Shown: positions 1 to 6,195, counted from the stretch's first letter. The stretch is DNA of 6,387 nt from Clostridiales bacterium (GCA_015069525.1 SVIK01000075.1:1-6387); one strand, 5' to 3'. Notes: a model not told the origin generated them from the sequence alone. Numbers and translations are program-made.

Positions 1-1024
1 GTTTATATAAATTCCCCGAAAAAAGCAACTGTTTTGCGAGATAAATTTCAAATATACCCACTATTTTCTCCTGTTGGACGTAAATATCCTGCCTTTTAGA
101 CGGATACGTTTTAATTTTTATCAAGCTTTTTTCCTCGGGCAACAGCGGATAATAAAACGCTTCGTTGGTTTTACCCTTTGTTTTACCTTCTTCAATCTCA
201 AAAACGGTATTATTTTTAACGATAGGCGTATATTCGTACCGTTTAAAAGCGTCGTTTAATAGCTCGCTTGTGCGTTCATACATGTTTGGCGAATTGAGCA
301 CGGTACATATAAACGTTTCTTCCCCTCTTTTCATCGCCGTCACCAAACAGCGCCCCGCTTCCTTGGTAAAGCCCGTCTTTATGCCAATCACTTCTTCGTT
401 GTTTTGTAGCAATTTATTCTTATTTTGCCAATGTCGTTTATCGTATTGTTTTGTCGATACGATTTTTGCAAATATCGGGTTTTGCATAGCATATGAGGCT
501 ATCATCGACAAATCTCTTGCTGTCGTATAGTGTTTTTTACTTGGCAATCCGTGCGGATTTTCAAAATTAGAGTGCAAAGCCCCTGCTTTTTGAGCTACTT
601 CGTTCATTTTACTGCAAAAAGCGGATACGCTACCGCAACAATGCAACGCAAGTGCAATTGCGCAATCGTTCCCCGAGCGGAGCATCAAGCCGTAAAGCAA
701 ATCTTCTACGCTGTAAACGTCCCCTTCTTTTAAATATACCGAAGAACCTTCAATCCCCACGGCTTTTGCAGGGATTTTTACCTCTTGGGCAATATCAGCG
801 CACAGTTCTAAAACGGTTATGCAAGTGACGATTTTCGTAGTGCTTGCCATAGGCAAACGAATATCCCCTCGCTCTTCATATAATACGCGTTTGCTGTTGA
901 TTTCCATAACGCATTCTGCTTTGGAAACGGAAGCTTGGGCGGTTGTTTTGATAGAAGCCGACGGTAAAAAAACGAGAATAAAGGAAAAAGCGAGCAATAG
1001 TAGCCTAAAAATGCACCGTTTCAT
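1..1024 (-). CDS. D-alanyl-D-alanine carboxypeptidase, S11 family (DacF/PBP5-like), C-terminus cut by window edge
   Basis: Secreted penicillin-binding protein that removes the terminal D-Ala from peptidoglycan stem peptides; with GerW/YtfJ next to it, a role in spore cortex or sporulation-stage wall is inferred. 341 residues are visible and the frame is still open at base 1. Residues 1-31 form a signal peptide (basic MKR, Leu/Phe-rich core, likely cleavage after TAQA). The three S11 active-site motifs are intact: STTK (S61-K64), SGN (117-119) and KTG (216-218). From about residue 265 on it resembles the PBP5_C beta domain; any C-terminal membrane helix lies outside the window. The ATG overlaps the ytfJ stop as ATGA, and AAAAAGGA abuts it with no spacer, so translational coupling is likely. 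The mature part is cysteine-rich (C38, C68, C75, C121, C129, C130, C137, C226, C240). Family assignment is firm; DacF versus another paralogue is not decided. Confidence 0.93.
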   Translation of the reverse strand, partial: MKRCIFRLLLLAFSFILVFLPSASIKTTAQASVSKAECVMEINSKRVLYEERGDIRLPMASTTKIVTCITVLELCADIAQEVKIPAKAVGIEGSSVYLKEGDVYSVEDLLYGLMLRSGNDCAIALALHCCGSVSAFCSKMNEVAQKAGALHSNFENPHGLPSKKHYTTARDLSMIASYAMQNPIFAKIVSTKQYDKRHWQNKNKLLQNNEEVIGIKTGFTKEAGRCLVTAMKRGEETFICTVLNSPNMYERTSELLNDAFKRYEYTPIVKNNTVFEIEEGKTKGKTNEAFYYPLLPEEKSLIKIKTYPSKRQDIYVQQEKIVGIFEIYLAKQLLFSGNLYK

Positions 1025-1395
1025 TCCTTTTTAGCCATTACGTCGCGTAAAATATCCGTTGCCCTCTCGATTAAGTTATCCACAGGCTCGTCGCTGATAC
1101 GGATAACCCGACAACTACTCCCGTCGTCTACCAAAAAACCCATTGGTTTCATGCTTATTACTGCTCCGCAACCACCCGCAAAAGGCATGCTGTCCGTTTC
1201 TTTTACCACTTTAACGTCACCGTATTCGCCACCGCCTGACAAATTCCCCATAGTCACTTTTGAAAAAGGAATAATTTGTAATCCGCTTGCTGTAATAATC
1301 GGTTTTCCTATAATTGTATCCACGTTGGCAAGTCCGTTAAGGCTTTCAATAGAAACGTCGATTAAATTGTTGATTTTTTGATTTTTTTCCGCCAT
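1021..1395 (-). CDS. ytfJ: GerW/YtfJ-family sporulation protein
   Basis: Small protein of 124 residues with no signal peptide or membrane segment, matching the GerW (YtfJ) family. In Bacillus the family is forespore-expressed and needed for normal germination response; its biochemical activity is not established. Recognisable parts are an N-terminal helix, the segment VDTIIGKPI (25-33), IIPFSKVTMG (41-50), a glycine stretch SGGGEYG (53-59), and PFAGGCGAVISMKPMGFLV (71-89), the most typical block of the family. The C-terminus is a charged helix (103-124). It starts inside the 3' end of the DUF2953 gene (34-base overlap) and ends in an ATGA overlap with the following carboxypeptidase gene, so all three are probably co-translated. 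AAAGGAG lies 14 bases before the ATG, which is longer than usual, but no better in-frame ATG, GTG or TTG is near. B. subtilis also pairs a DUF2953 protein (YtfI) with YtfJ. Confidence 0.93.
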   Translation of the reverse strand: MAEKNQKINNLIDVSIESLNGLANVDTIIGKPIITASGLQIIPFSKVTMGNLSGGGEYGDVKVVKETDSMPFAGGCGAVISMKPMGFLVDDGSSCRVIRISDEPVDNLIERATDILRDVMAKKE

Positions 1396-1916
1396 AATAT
1401 TTGCATTTTCTCCTTTAAAAATTTTATAAAATTGACGAGCAGTATAAAAAGATTAAAATAAATAACACAATTTAAAGAAACCCTTAAAACGTCGTCGTCA
1501 GTTAGCCAAACGTTATTCTCGATATTTTCCTTATCACCGCCGATAATGAAGAAATATGCCCGTAAAATCGTTTGCACAACGGACGTCAGCAATAAATATT
1601 CCGCCCCCGTTTCCGTCGTTAGACAAAAGGATAATAAACGGAAGGTTTTTACAAAGGAAAAGCGTTTTCTTTCGCTGTTTAATTTCGAATACGGCACTAA
1701 AATGGCTTTTTTCTTCGAAACGTGTAAAGCGAGTCCGCCCTTATACGTCCCAACGTATCCACCGATAATCTTGATTTTTTTATACAAATACACGGCAAAA
1801 CCGAATTTTTTACGGTTCATATCGTAATGTATATCTAATTCGATAACGAAAGGCAAAAACAATAAAAATAATACGGAAAATACGATAAATGCGGAAAAGA
1901 AAAACAGCTTGCCCAT
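1362..1916 (-). CDS. DUF2953 (YtfI-like) membrane protein
   Basis: 184-residue protein of unknown biochemical function, assigned to DUF2953 from its pattern and its place directly before ytfJ, as ytfI is in Bacillus. An N-terminal hydrophobic helix (about residues 4-25) precedes a basic, tyrosine-rich beta-type region (27-95) containing YLYKKIKIIGG (43-53). The middle part (96-145) includes TETGAEYLLLTSVVQTILR (101-119), resembling the GxADPxxTG-like turn of this family only loosely. A second hydrophobic helix (about 147-166) is followed by a strongly basic tail (KEKMQILWRKKIKK). It is probably anchored in the cytoplasmic or forespore membrane. The ATG has no visible Shine-Dalgarno and sits inside a hairpin (1903-1939). 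No alternative ATG, GTG or TTG start is close, so the start is the least certain part. It follows scpB after 47 bases and overlaps ytfJ. Confidence 0.8.
   Translation of the reverse strand: MGKLFFFSAFIVFSVLFLLFLPFVIELDIHYDMNRKKFGFAVYLYKKIKIIGGYVGTYKGGLALHVSKKKAILVPYSKLNSERKRFSFVKTFRLLSFCLTTETGAEYLLLTSVVQTILRAYFFIIGGDKENIENNVWLTDDDVLRVSLNCVIYFNLFILLVNFIKFLKEKMQILWRKKIKKSTI
1410..1416 (-). promoter_or_regulatory. Ribosome binding site before ytfJ
   Basis: AAAGGAG on the minus strand, inside the 3' end of the DUF2953 gene. It is 14 bases from the ytfJ ATG, but only 3 bases from an ATG (1406-1404) in the DUF2953 frame. It supports internal initiation here rather than an upstream ytfJ start. Confidence 0.6.
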
Positions 1917-1939
1917 ACGTTTACTATGCGCAAGCTGTT
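1895..1939 (-). terminator. Hairpin with T-rich 3' flank between scpB and the DUF2953 gene, overlapping its start codon
   Basis: Perfect 10-bp inverted repeat, 1903-1912 with 1930-1939 (AACAGCTTGC / GCAAGCTGTT). After one mismatch (1913 opposite 1929) four more pairs follow (1914-1917 with 1925-1928), leaving a 7-base loop. Read on the minus strand, the stem runs directly into TTTCTTTT (1902-1895), as in an intrinsic terminator; read on the plus strand, TTTTTT follows at 1942-1947. The DUF2953 ATG (1916-1914) is in the inner stem. It may terminate scpB transcription, act as an attenuator, or hide the start codon. The structure is seen directly; the function is inferred. Confidence 0.55.
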
Positions 1940-1952
1940 CATTTTTTATGTA

Positions 1953-1983
1953 ATTGTAGCCGATTATTGAATTTTAATAATAC
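1953..1983 (-). promoter_or_regulatory. Candidate forespore (sigma-F-like) promoter for DUF2953-ytfJ-dac
   Basis: On the minus strand GGCTACAAT (1961-1953) fits the sigma-F -10 pattern GGnnAnAnT as I recall it from Bacillus. GTATT (1983-1979) fits the GYWTA -35 at four of five positions, with a 17-base spacer, slightly long. The same TACAAT core could also be a sigma-A -10, but no good -35 stands 17 bases upstream. It overlaps the end of scpB and would start transcription just before the hairpin at 1939. The downstream genes being spore-related supports the idea; short AT-rich motifs match by chance, so this is tentative. Confidence 0.3.
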
Positions 1984-2680
1984 CGTCTTCTATGTCTTTC
2001 AAGAAGTCAGGCAATTCAAAACCGTCGGTTTTCTCCTCTTTCAAATCTACGTTTTCATCGGTGATTTCTTGGAAATTATCGGGGTCAGAGTCAGGGTCGT
2101 AAACGTCTTTTTCATACAAATAATTGCTTTCAGGCTCGCTTACAGCGTTCAACTGTGCAATTCTTTGCATCAATTCCTGATAATCGGGCAACTCAGAAAG
2201 CGATTTTAATTTAAAGCGCTTTAAGAAGTTGTCCGTCGTAGAATATTCTACCGGTTTACCAAGCGTTTCCCTTCTACCGCTAGGATAAATCATTTCCAAA
2301 CTCATTAACGTTTGAATAGCATAATCACTATTCACCCCACGAATTGTTTCCAATTCCGTACGGGTAATGGGTTGTTTGTACGCAATAATCGCCGCACATT
2401 CCAAAATGGTACGCGTAAATTCCTTTTCTCGAATAGGCGTCAAAACAAGCGAAACGGGGTCCTTGAAATCGGGATTGGTAGCAAATTGCAATTTGTGGTT
2501 AAAATGCAATAAACGAATACCGCAATCCCCTGTGTATTTCTTTTCCAAACTCTTAATCGCTTCGTCCATGTGGCGTTTGCCTACTTCTAACTTTTCACGC
2601 AACAAATCGATGGGAACAGCATCCCCGGACGCAAATAAAATAGCCTCAATTATATTCGTCAATTTCTCCAACTTCTTCAT
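1964..2680 (-). CDS. scpB: Segregation and condensation protein B (ScpB)
   Basis: Winged-helix (kite) subunit that binds the ScpA kleisin as a dimer in the SMC-ScpAB condensin, which compacts and segregates the newly replicated chromosome in the cytoplasm. The N-terminus LTNIIEAILFASGDAVPI (7-24) is the typical first helix and turn of the first winged-helix domain. The most conserved block, AIIAYKQPITRTELETIRGV (97-116), opens the second domain, followed by GRRETLGKPVEYSTTDNFL (135-153) and LKSLSELP (158-165). After about residue 183 comes an acidic, low-complexity tail ending at 238, longer than in compact ScpB proteins and probably disordered. It overlaps scpA by 35 bases. GAGG directly touches the ATG; a TTG three codons further in (2671) has a 9-base spacing and could be the real start. 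Identity is secure. Confidence 0.96.
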   Translation of the reverse strand: MKKLEKLTNIIEAILFASGDAVPIDLLREKLEVGKRHMDEAIKSLEKKYTGDCGIRLLHFNHKLQFATNPDFKDPVSLVLTPIREKEFTRTILECAAIIAYKQPITRTELETIRGVNSDYAIQTLMSLEMIYPSGRRETLGKPVEYSTTDNFLKRFKLKSLSELPDYQELMQRIAQLNAVSEPESNYLYEKDVYDPDSDPDNFQEITDENVDLKEEKTDGFELPDFLKDIEDGIIKIQ

Positions 2681-3470
2681 CCTCGCTTCTATTGGGATTT
2701 TTCTTTATGGTAATGGAAGAAAACAAATCTTCCTGTTCCACTATAATGAATTGATGTTTTAAAAGCTCCAACAACGCTTGAAACGTCGTCACGATTTCAG
2801 GCACAGTAGAATTTTCATCGAACAACTCTTCAAAAACCGTATTTTCCCTTTCGGTGATTTTTTCACGGATATACTTGATTTTATCGCGCACCGTGAAGGT
2901 ATCCTTCGGGATTTCTCTCGGCGGTGGCATACTGCGACGCTTGCTTTCCAAACGAAGCATCATCTTCGTAAACGCCTGCATCAATCCGTCGAGCGTCATA
3001 TCTGCGTACTGCACTTGTACGGCGGAAAACTCTTTATCGGGAGCTTTGAATATGTAGCCGACCGTTTCCCTTTCCTTTAATTTATCCGCTTCTTCCTTTA
3101 TCATTTGATATTCTTCCAAAGCGCGGATAAGCTCTTGTTCGGGGTCGTCGTCATTCCAATCCTCGTCGATAATTCCATCGTCGGGAGGCGGAACGAGGCT
3201 ACGCGCTTTGATATCGATAATAGTTGCGGCAATATTGAGATATTCACTCGCTTTGTCCACGTCGAGGAAAGGCAAGCCTTTCATATAGGAAAGGAATTGT
3301 TCGGTGACTTGCGACACGAAAACGTCCTTAATTTCAATCCGTTCCTCTTTAATAAGGTGCAACAATAAATCGAGCGGACCTTCGAAATTGTCAAGTATCG
3401 TCGTATAATCTACGTCCGTTTCGAAGTTCTTTACGGATTCAGTTGTCAGTTTTTCTTTATCCAATGTCAT
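2646..3470 (-). CDS. scpA: Segregation and condensation protein A (ScpA kleisin)
   Basis: Kleisin subunit of bacterial condensin: its N-terminal domain contacts the neck of one SMC and its C-terminal winged helix the head of the other, while the middle binds an ScpB dimer. 274 residues. DNFEGPLDLLLHLIKEE (27-43) is the family's hallmark, followed by IEIKDVFVSQVTEQFLSYM (45-63) and YLNIAATIIDIKARSLVPP (77-95). An acidic linker (97-112, DEDWNDDDPEQE) and a helical middle part with PPP (182-184) lead to the C-terminal winged helix, TFQALLELLKHQFIIVEQED (229-248). The N-terminus has about 20 residues before the conserved domain, more than is typical. AGGAG is only 2 bases from the ATG at 3470 but 8 bases from an in-frame TTG at 3464. 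The gene is 10 bases after lysA and overlaps scpB, so lysA-scpA-scpB is one operon. Confidence 0.97.
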   Translation of the reverse strand: MTLDKEKLTTESVKNFETDVDYTTILDNFEGPLDLLLHLIKEERIEIKDVFVSQVTEQFLSYMKGLPFLDVDKASEYLNIAATIIDIKARSLVPPPDDGIIDEDWNDDDPEQELIRALEEYQMIKEEADKLKERETVGYIFKAPDKEFSAVQVQYADMTLDGLMQAFTKMMLRLESKRRSMPPPREIPKDTFTVRDKIKYIREKITERENTVFEELFDENSTVPEIVTTFQALLELLKHQFIIVEQEDLFSSITIKKNPNRSEDEEVGEIDEYN

Positions 3471-3472
3471 AT

Positions 3473-3477
3473 CTCCT
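3473..3477 (-). promoter_or_regulatory. Ribosome binding site of scpA
   Basis: AGGAG in the 10-base lysA-scpA gap on the minus strand. The 2-base distance to ATG is unusually short, whereas the third codon, TTG (3464-3462), is at the common distance of 8 bases. The site therefore leaves the scpA start open between these two codons. Confidence 0.6.
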
Positions 3478-3480
3478 ATC

Positions 3481-4812
3481 TTATTTCTTGGCCAATCGAG
3501 AAGGAATTACGTCGTTTCTGTTAATATCCTCATACGACTGCGGGCGAACGATATATTCCGCTTCCCCATTTTGAACCAACACGCAAGGTGGAATTAAATT
3601 TCTATTATAATTCATCGCCATGGAATAGTTATACGCACCCGTGGAGAGGATAGCAATAATATCCCCACTCTCCACTTTGGGAAGCGCTACGTTGGTGGCA
3701 ATAATATCCCCACTCTCACAGCATTTTCCTGCGATTGTGACAATTTCGGTTGCTTTGTCATTGGCTCTGTTTGCCAAAACGGGCGTGTATTTCGATTGAT
3801 AGAGTGCATATCGGGGGTTATCGAACATACCGCCGTCTATGGCAACGTATTTCTTTACACCAGGGATATCCTTAATCGCGCCTACTTTATACAACGTGAT
3901 ACCTGCTTCCCCAATAATCGAGCGACCAGGTTCTATCAAAAGGAAGGGCAACGCAAGATTATGTTCGTTTGCCTTATCCATAACTGCCGTAATTAAAGCT
4001 TCTAAATATTCCGCATAGCCTTCGGGCGGTATTTTCCTATCCTCATCGGTATACCAAATCCCAAATCCCCCGCCGATATTAAGCGTTTCTAATGCAAACG
4101 AGTGCTTTTTCTTCATCTCAGCGGAAAAATCCATACACTTTTCTACCGCGAGCACAAACGATTGTTTTTCGAATATTTGGGAGCCTATATGACAATGATA
4201 ACCAGCTAAATGCAAATGCTTCTTGCTCATAGCGTAAAGCGTTGCTTTTTCAGCCGTGCCGTTAGAAATGGAGAAGCCAAACTTGCTATCCGTCGTAGCC
4301 GTTTGTACAAACGCGTGCGTATGCGCTTCAATGCCAGGATTGATACGAAGCAAAACCGTTTGCGTTATCCCTCGTTTTTTTGCCTCGGCATCTATTTTAT
4401 CTAATTCCGAATACGCGTCGGCAACAATACACCCTACGCCAGCATCCAACGCTTCGCCTATTTCATAATCGAGCTTATTATTACCGTGCATATAAATCTT
4501 ATCAGCAGGAAAACTTGCTTTTAGCGCGGTAAAAAGCTCCCCGCCCGATACCACGTCAATACCGATATTCTCTTCGTCTGCGATACGATAAACAGCTTGA
4601 CAAGAGAAGGCTTTGGAAGCATACAATACCAAGCCTTTTCCTGCATACTTTTGCGCAAGTGTGTCGCGGTATACGCGCATCATATTGCGGATGTGCGCTT
4701 CATCGAAAAGATAGACGGGCGTGCCAAACTTGTTCGCCAATTCTACACAATCAGCGCCACCGATTTCCAAGTGCCCTTTACCGTTGATTTTTAAGGTTTC
4801 TCTTTCGTTCAT
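3481..4812 (-). CDS. lysA: Diaminopimelate decarboxylase
   Basis: PLP-dependent fold-III decarboxylase that converts meso-diaminopimelate to L-lysine, the last step of lysine biosynthesis, in the cytoplasm. 443 residues, slightly above the usual length of about 420. Visible landmarks: PLP lysine in YASKAF (K67), DVVSGGEL (86-93), GYHCHIGSQI (204-213), the phosphate-binding NIGGGFGI (245-252), EPGRSI (294-299), GGMFDNPRYALY (327-338), the active-site CESGD (365-369) and TGAYNYSMAMNYN (391-403). The start is the ATG at 4812, with AAGGA 11 bases upstream and a promoter beyond it. The frame runs open further upstream to 4899, but that part contains the terminator and promoter and has no LysA similarity. 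A 20-base direct repeat makes ESGDIIA occur twice (366-372, 381-387). scpA follows after 10 bases. Confidence 0.97.
   Translation of the reverse strand: MNERETLKINGKGHLEIGGADCVELANKFGTPVYLFDEAHIRNMMRVYRDTLAQKYAGKGLVLYASKAFSCQAVYRIADEENIGIDVVSGGELFTALKASFPADKIYMHGNNKLDYEIGEALDAGVGCIVADAYSELDKIDAEAKKRGITQTVLLRINPGIEAHTHAFVQTATTDSKFGFSISNGTAEKATLYAMSKKHLHLAGYHCHIGSQIFEKQSFVLAVEKCMDFSAEMKKKHSFALETLNIGGGFGIWYTDEDRKIPPEGYAEYLEALITAVMDKANEHNLALPFLLIEPGRSIIGEAGITLYKVGAIKDIPGVKKYVAIDGGMFDNPRYALYQSKYTPVLANRANDKATEIVTIAGKCCESGDIIATNVALPKVESGDIIAILSTGAYNYSMAMNYNRNLIPPCVLVQNGEAEYIVRPQSYEDINRNDVIPSRLAKK
3653..3717 (-). repeat. 20-base direct repeat pair inside lysA (3653-3672 and 3698-3717)
   Basis: The sequence GCAATAATATCCCCACTCTC (plus strand) occurs twice, exactly 45 bases apart, in the same reading frame. 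Both copies encode most of ESGDIIA in LysA. The first copy in protein order is the conserved CESGD active-site loop; the second sits where the family commonly has a V-E-x-GD turn. The protein similarity is partly expected from the family; the perfect nucleotide identity is more than that requires. Confidence 0.9.
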
Positions 4813-4848
4813 AACCGTTCTTTTCCTTAAAAAGAAGAATACGCATTT

Positions 4849-4877
4849 ATTGTAGCAAATTTTCAAGAAAATTGCAA
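4849..4877 (-). promoter_or_regulatory. Sigma-A-type promoter of lysA-scpA-scpB
   Basis: On the minus strand: -35 TTGCAA (4877-4872), a 17-base spacer, and -10 TACAAT (4854-4849), preceded by TGC, which makes an extended -10 (TGn). Transcription would start near 4842, giving a leader of about 30 bases that carries AAGGA (4828-4824). That leader is far too short for a lysine riboswitch. The promoter lies between the upstream terminator and lysA, so lysA-scpAB can be transcribed in vegetative cells independently of the spoIVB unit. Confidence 0.8.
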
Positions 4878-4897
4878 GGACACGAGGCTTATTTTTC

Positions 4898-4941
4898 AAA
4901 ACAAAAATCCGTTTTCACGCTAAAATTTCGTAAAAACGGAT
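4898..4941 (-). terminator. Rho-independent terminator after the spoIVB-dac unit
   Basis: Inverted repeat ATCCGTTTT (4907-4915) with AAAACGGAT (4933-4941), plus three more pairs inside after a mismatch (4917-4919 with 4929-4931). Read on the minus strand the stem is followed by TTTTGTTTTG (4906-4897). It lies 29 bases past the carboxypeptidase stop and before the lysA promoter. A run of seven T (4943-4949) also follows on the plus-strand side, but no plus-strand gene is present to use it. Stem GC content is modest, so strength is uncertain. Confidence 0.75.
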
Positions 4942-4970
4942 ATTTTTTTATATCGCTAACTATTTTATAG

Positions 4971-6185
4971 TTAATTTTTTCGTTTCGTCCAATTTTTGCC
5001 TACGTCACGGAATCTGTCGAACAAATTTGCTTTTTTCACGTTTTCCCCTGCTATTAAGGGAATTTTATCCACTTCAATCCCTTTGTTATACACGATAACT
5101 TCCCCAACTTTTTCCCCTTTCTCAATGGGAGCGTGTAATTTATTTGGCTTTATTTCCAACGCGATATCAGCACTCTCACCACGTTTGAAAAAGCTATGCG
5201 AAGAATAGAGCGGATATGCGGAAACTGCTTTTTGTTTGCCACCGTTTACATCGATGCTCGTTATCGGTTTATCCGCTTCAACGACAGGTTCAACCGCGTA
5301 ATTTTCAAAGGCGTAATTAAACATAGTTTTTGTATCTTCAAAGCGATTTGCACTATTTTCCGCCCCAATAATAACGGAAATTACGCGCATATCTCCACGT
5401 TTTGCCGTAGCGGCAAGACAAAAACCTGCTTGATTGGTAAAGCCCGTTTTACCTCCGTCACACCCCTCGTAAAAACGAACGAGTTTGTTCGTATTCGTTA
5501 TCTCGGTAAATCGTCCCTCGGGGTGTGAAAATTTATCCATCCAAACCTTACCAAATTCATAATATTTGGGATTTTTTAATAGCTCTTTCAACATCAACGC
5601 AACGTCTTTTGCACACGAATACTGCGGGTCTTTGGGTAAACCTGTACAGTTGGCGAAAAGCGTGTCGCACGCCCCTATTTCTTTTGCTTTTTCGTTCATT
5701 TTATCAATAAAATTCTGTTCGTTTCCACAGATTTTCTCCGCCAAAGCGACGCAACTGTCGTTTGCAGAACAGACAACGATGCTTTTAATAAGCTCGCTTA
5801 CTTTATACTTTGCTCCTGCCTCTAAAAACACTTGACTTCCGCCCATTGAGGCTGCACGCTCGCTTATAACGATTTCTTCATTTATGTCAATTACGCCAGC
5901 ATTTACCGCGTCAAAAGCCAATATAAGCGTCATAATTTTACACATGCTTGCAATCGGTAAATGCGTTTTTTCATTTTTCGCATACACCTGCGTTTCCGTT
6001 CCAAAATCCATTAAATACGCCGATTTTGCCCGAATTTCTAAATGATTTTCTACGTTATCCATGATTTTAGCTGAATAACTTATTGCACCTTCTTCCGCCG
6101 AAGCTTCGTTTATCATGAACCTATTTCCCATAACGCCCACCGTCAAACCGACGGTAAGCAATATTCCAAGCCCTATTTTTTTCAT
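4971..6185 (-). CDS. D-alanyl-D-alanine carboxypeptidase, S11 family (DacF-like)
   Basis: Complete exported DD-carboxypeptidase of 404 residues that trims the terminal D-Ala of peptidoglycan stem peptides; its coupling to spoIVB suggests a role in spore wall (cortex) formation. A signal peptide occupies residues 1-30 (MKK, hydrophobic core 4-19, likely cleavage after ASA). Active-site motifs: SMCK (S80-K83), SAN (140-142) and KTG (246-248). The catalytic domain ends near 300 and is followed by a PBP5_C-type beta domain (about 300-385). The C-terminus (386-404, Phe/Arg/Lys-rich) could be an amphipathic membrane anchor. The start is the ATG at 6185, four bases after GGAGGG; the GTG at 6197 overlaps that ribosome site and is rejected. 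Cysteine follows the middle of SxxK (C82) and precedes SAN (C139), and the mature protein has nine in all. It is a paralogue of the gene at the left edge. Confidence 0.95.
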   Translation of the reverse strand: MKKIGLGILLTVGLTVGVMGNRFMINEASAEEGAISYSAKIMDNVENHLEIRAKSAYLMDFGTETQVYAKNEKTHLPIASMCKIMTLILAFDAVNAGVIDINEEIVISERAASMGGSQVFLEAGAKYKVSELIKSIVVCSANDSCVALAEKICGNEQNFIDKMNEKAKEIGACDTLFANCTGLPKDPQYSCAKDVALMLKELLKNPKYYEFGKVWMDKFSHPEGRFTEITNTNKLVRFYEGCDGGKTGFTNQAGFCLAATAKRGDMRVISVIIGAENSANRFEDTKTMFNYAFENYAVEPVVEADKPITSIDVNGGKQKAVSAYPLYSSHSFFKRGESADIALEIKPNKLHAPIEKGEKVGEVIVYNKGIEVDKIPLIAGENVKKANLFDRFRDVGKNWTKRKN

Positions 6186-6189
6186 TTTT

Positions 6190-6195
6190 CCCTCC
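6190..6195 (-). promoter_or_regulatory. Ribosome binding site deciding the carboxypeptidase start
   Basis: GGAGGG on the minus strand, 4 bases before ATG 6185 and 12 bases after the spoIVB stop. The in-frame GTG at 6197-6195 overlaps it by one base and cannot use it. It therefore fixes the start at MKKIGLG and gives a proper signal peptide. Confidence 0.85.

Noticed and set aside
1903..1939. Hairpin as a terminator for plus-strand transcription
   Set aside because: The plus-strand T-run fits, but no plus-strand gene exists in the window; the minus-strand reading has the biological context.
4813..4899. N-terminal extension of lysA to an ATG at 4899 (29 more residues)
   Set aside because: It would cover the lysA promoter and part of the terminator flank, has no ribosome site, and shows no LysA-like sequence; ATG 4812 has AAGGA upstream.
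4813..4970. Lysine riboswitch or other leader RNA upstream of lysA
   Set aside because: The 158-base gap is taken up by the terminator hairpin and the promoter; no conserved L-box elements or sufficient leader length remain.
74..5835. Many plus-strand open frames of 60-130 codons, including 165-530, 2367-2762 and 5196-5528
   Set aside because: All lie antisense to well-recognised minus-strand genes, show no family motifs, and lack consistent ribosome sites; they are shadows of real genes.
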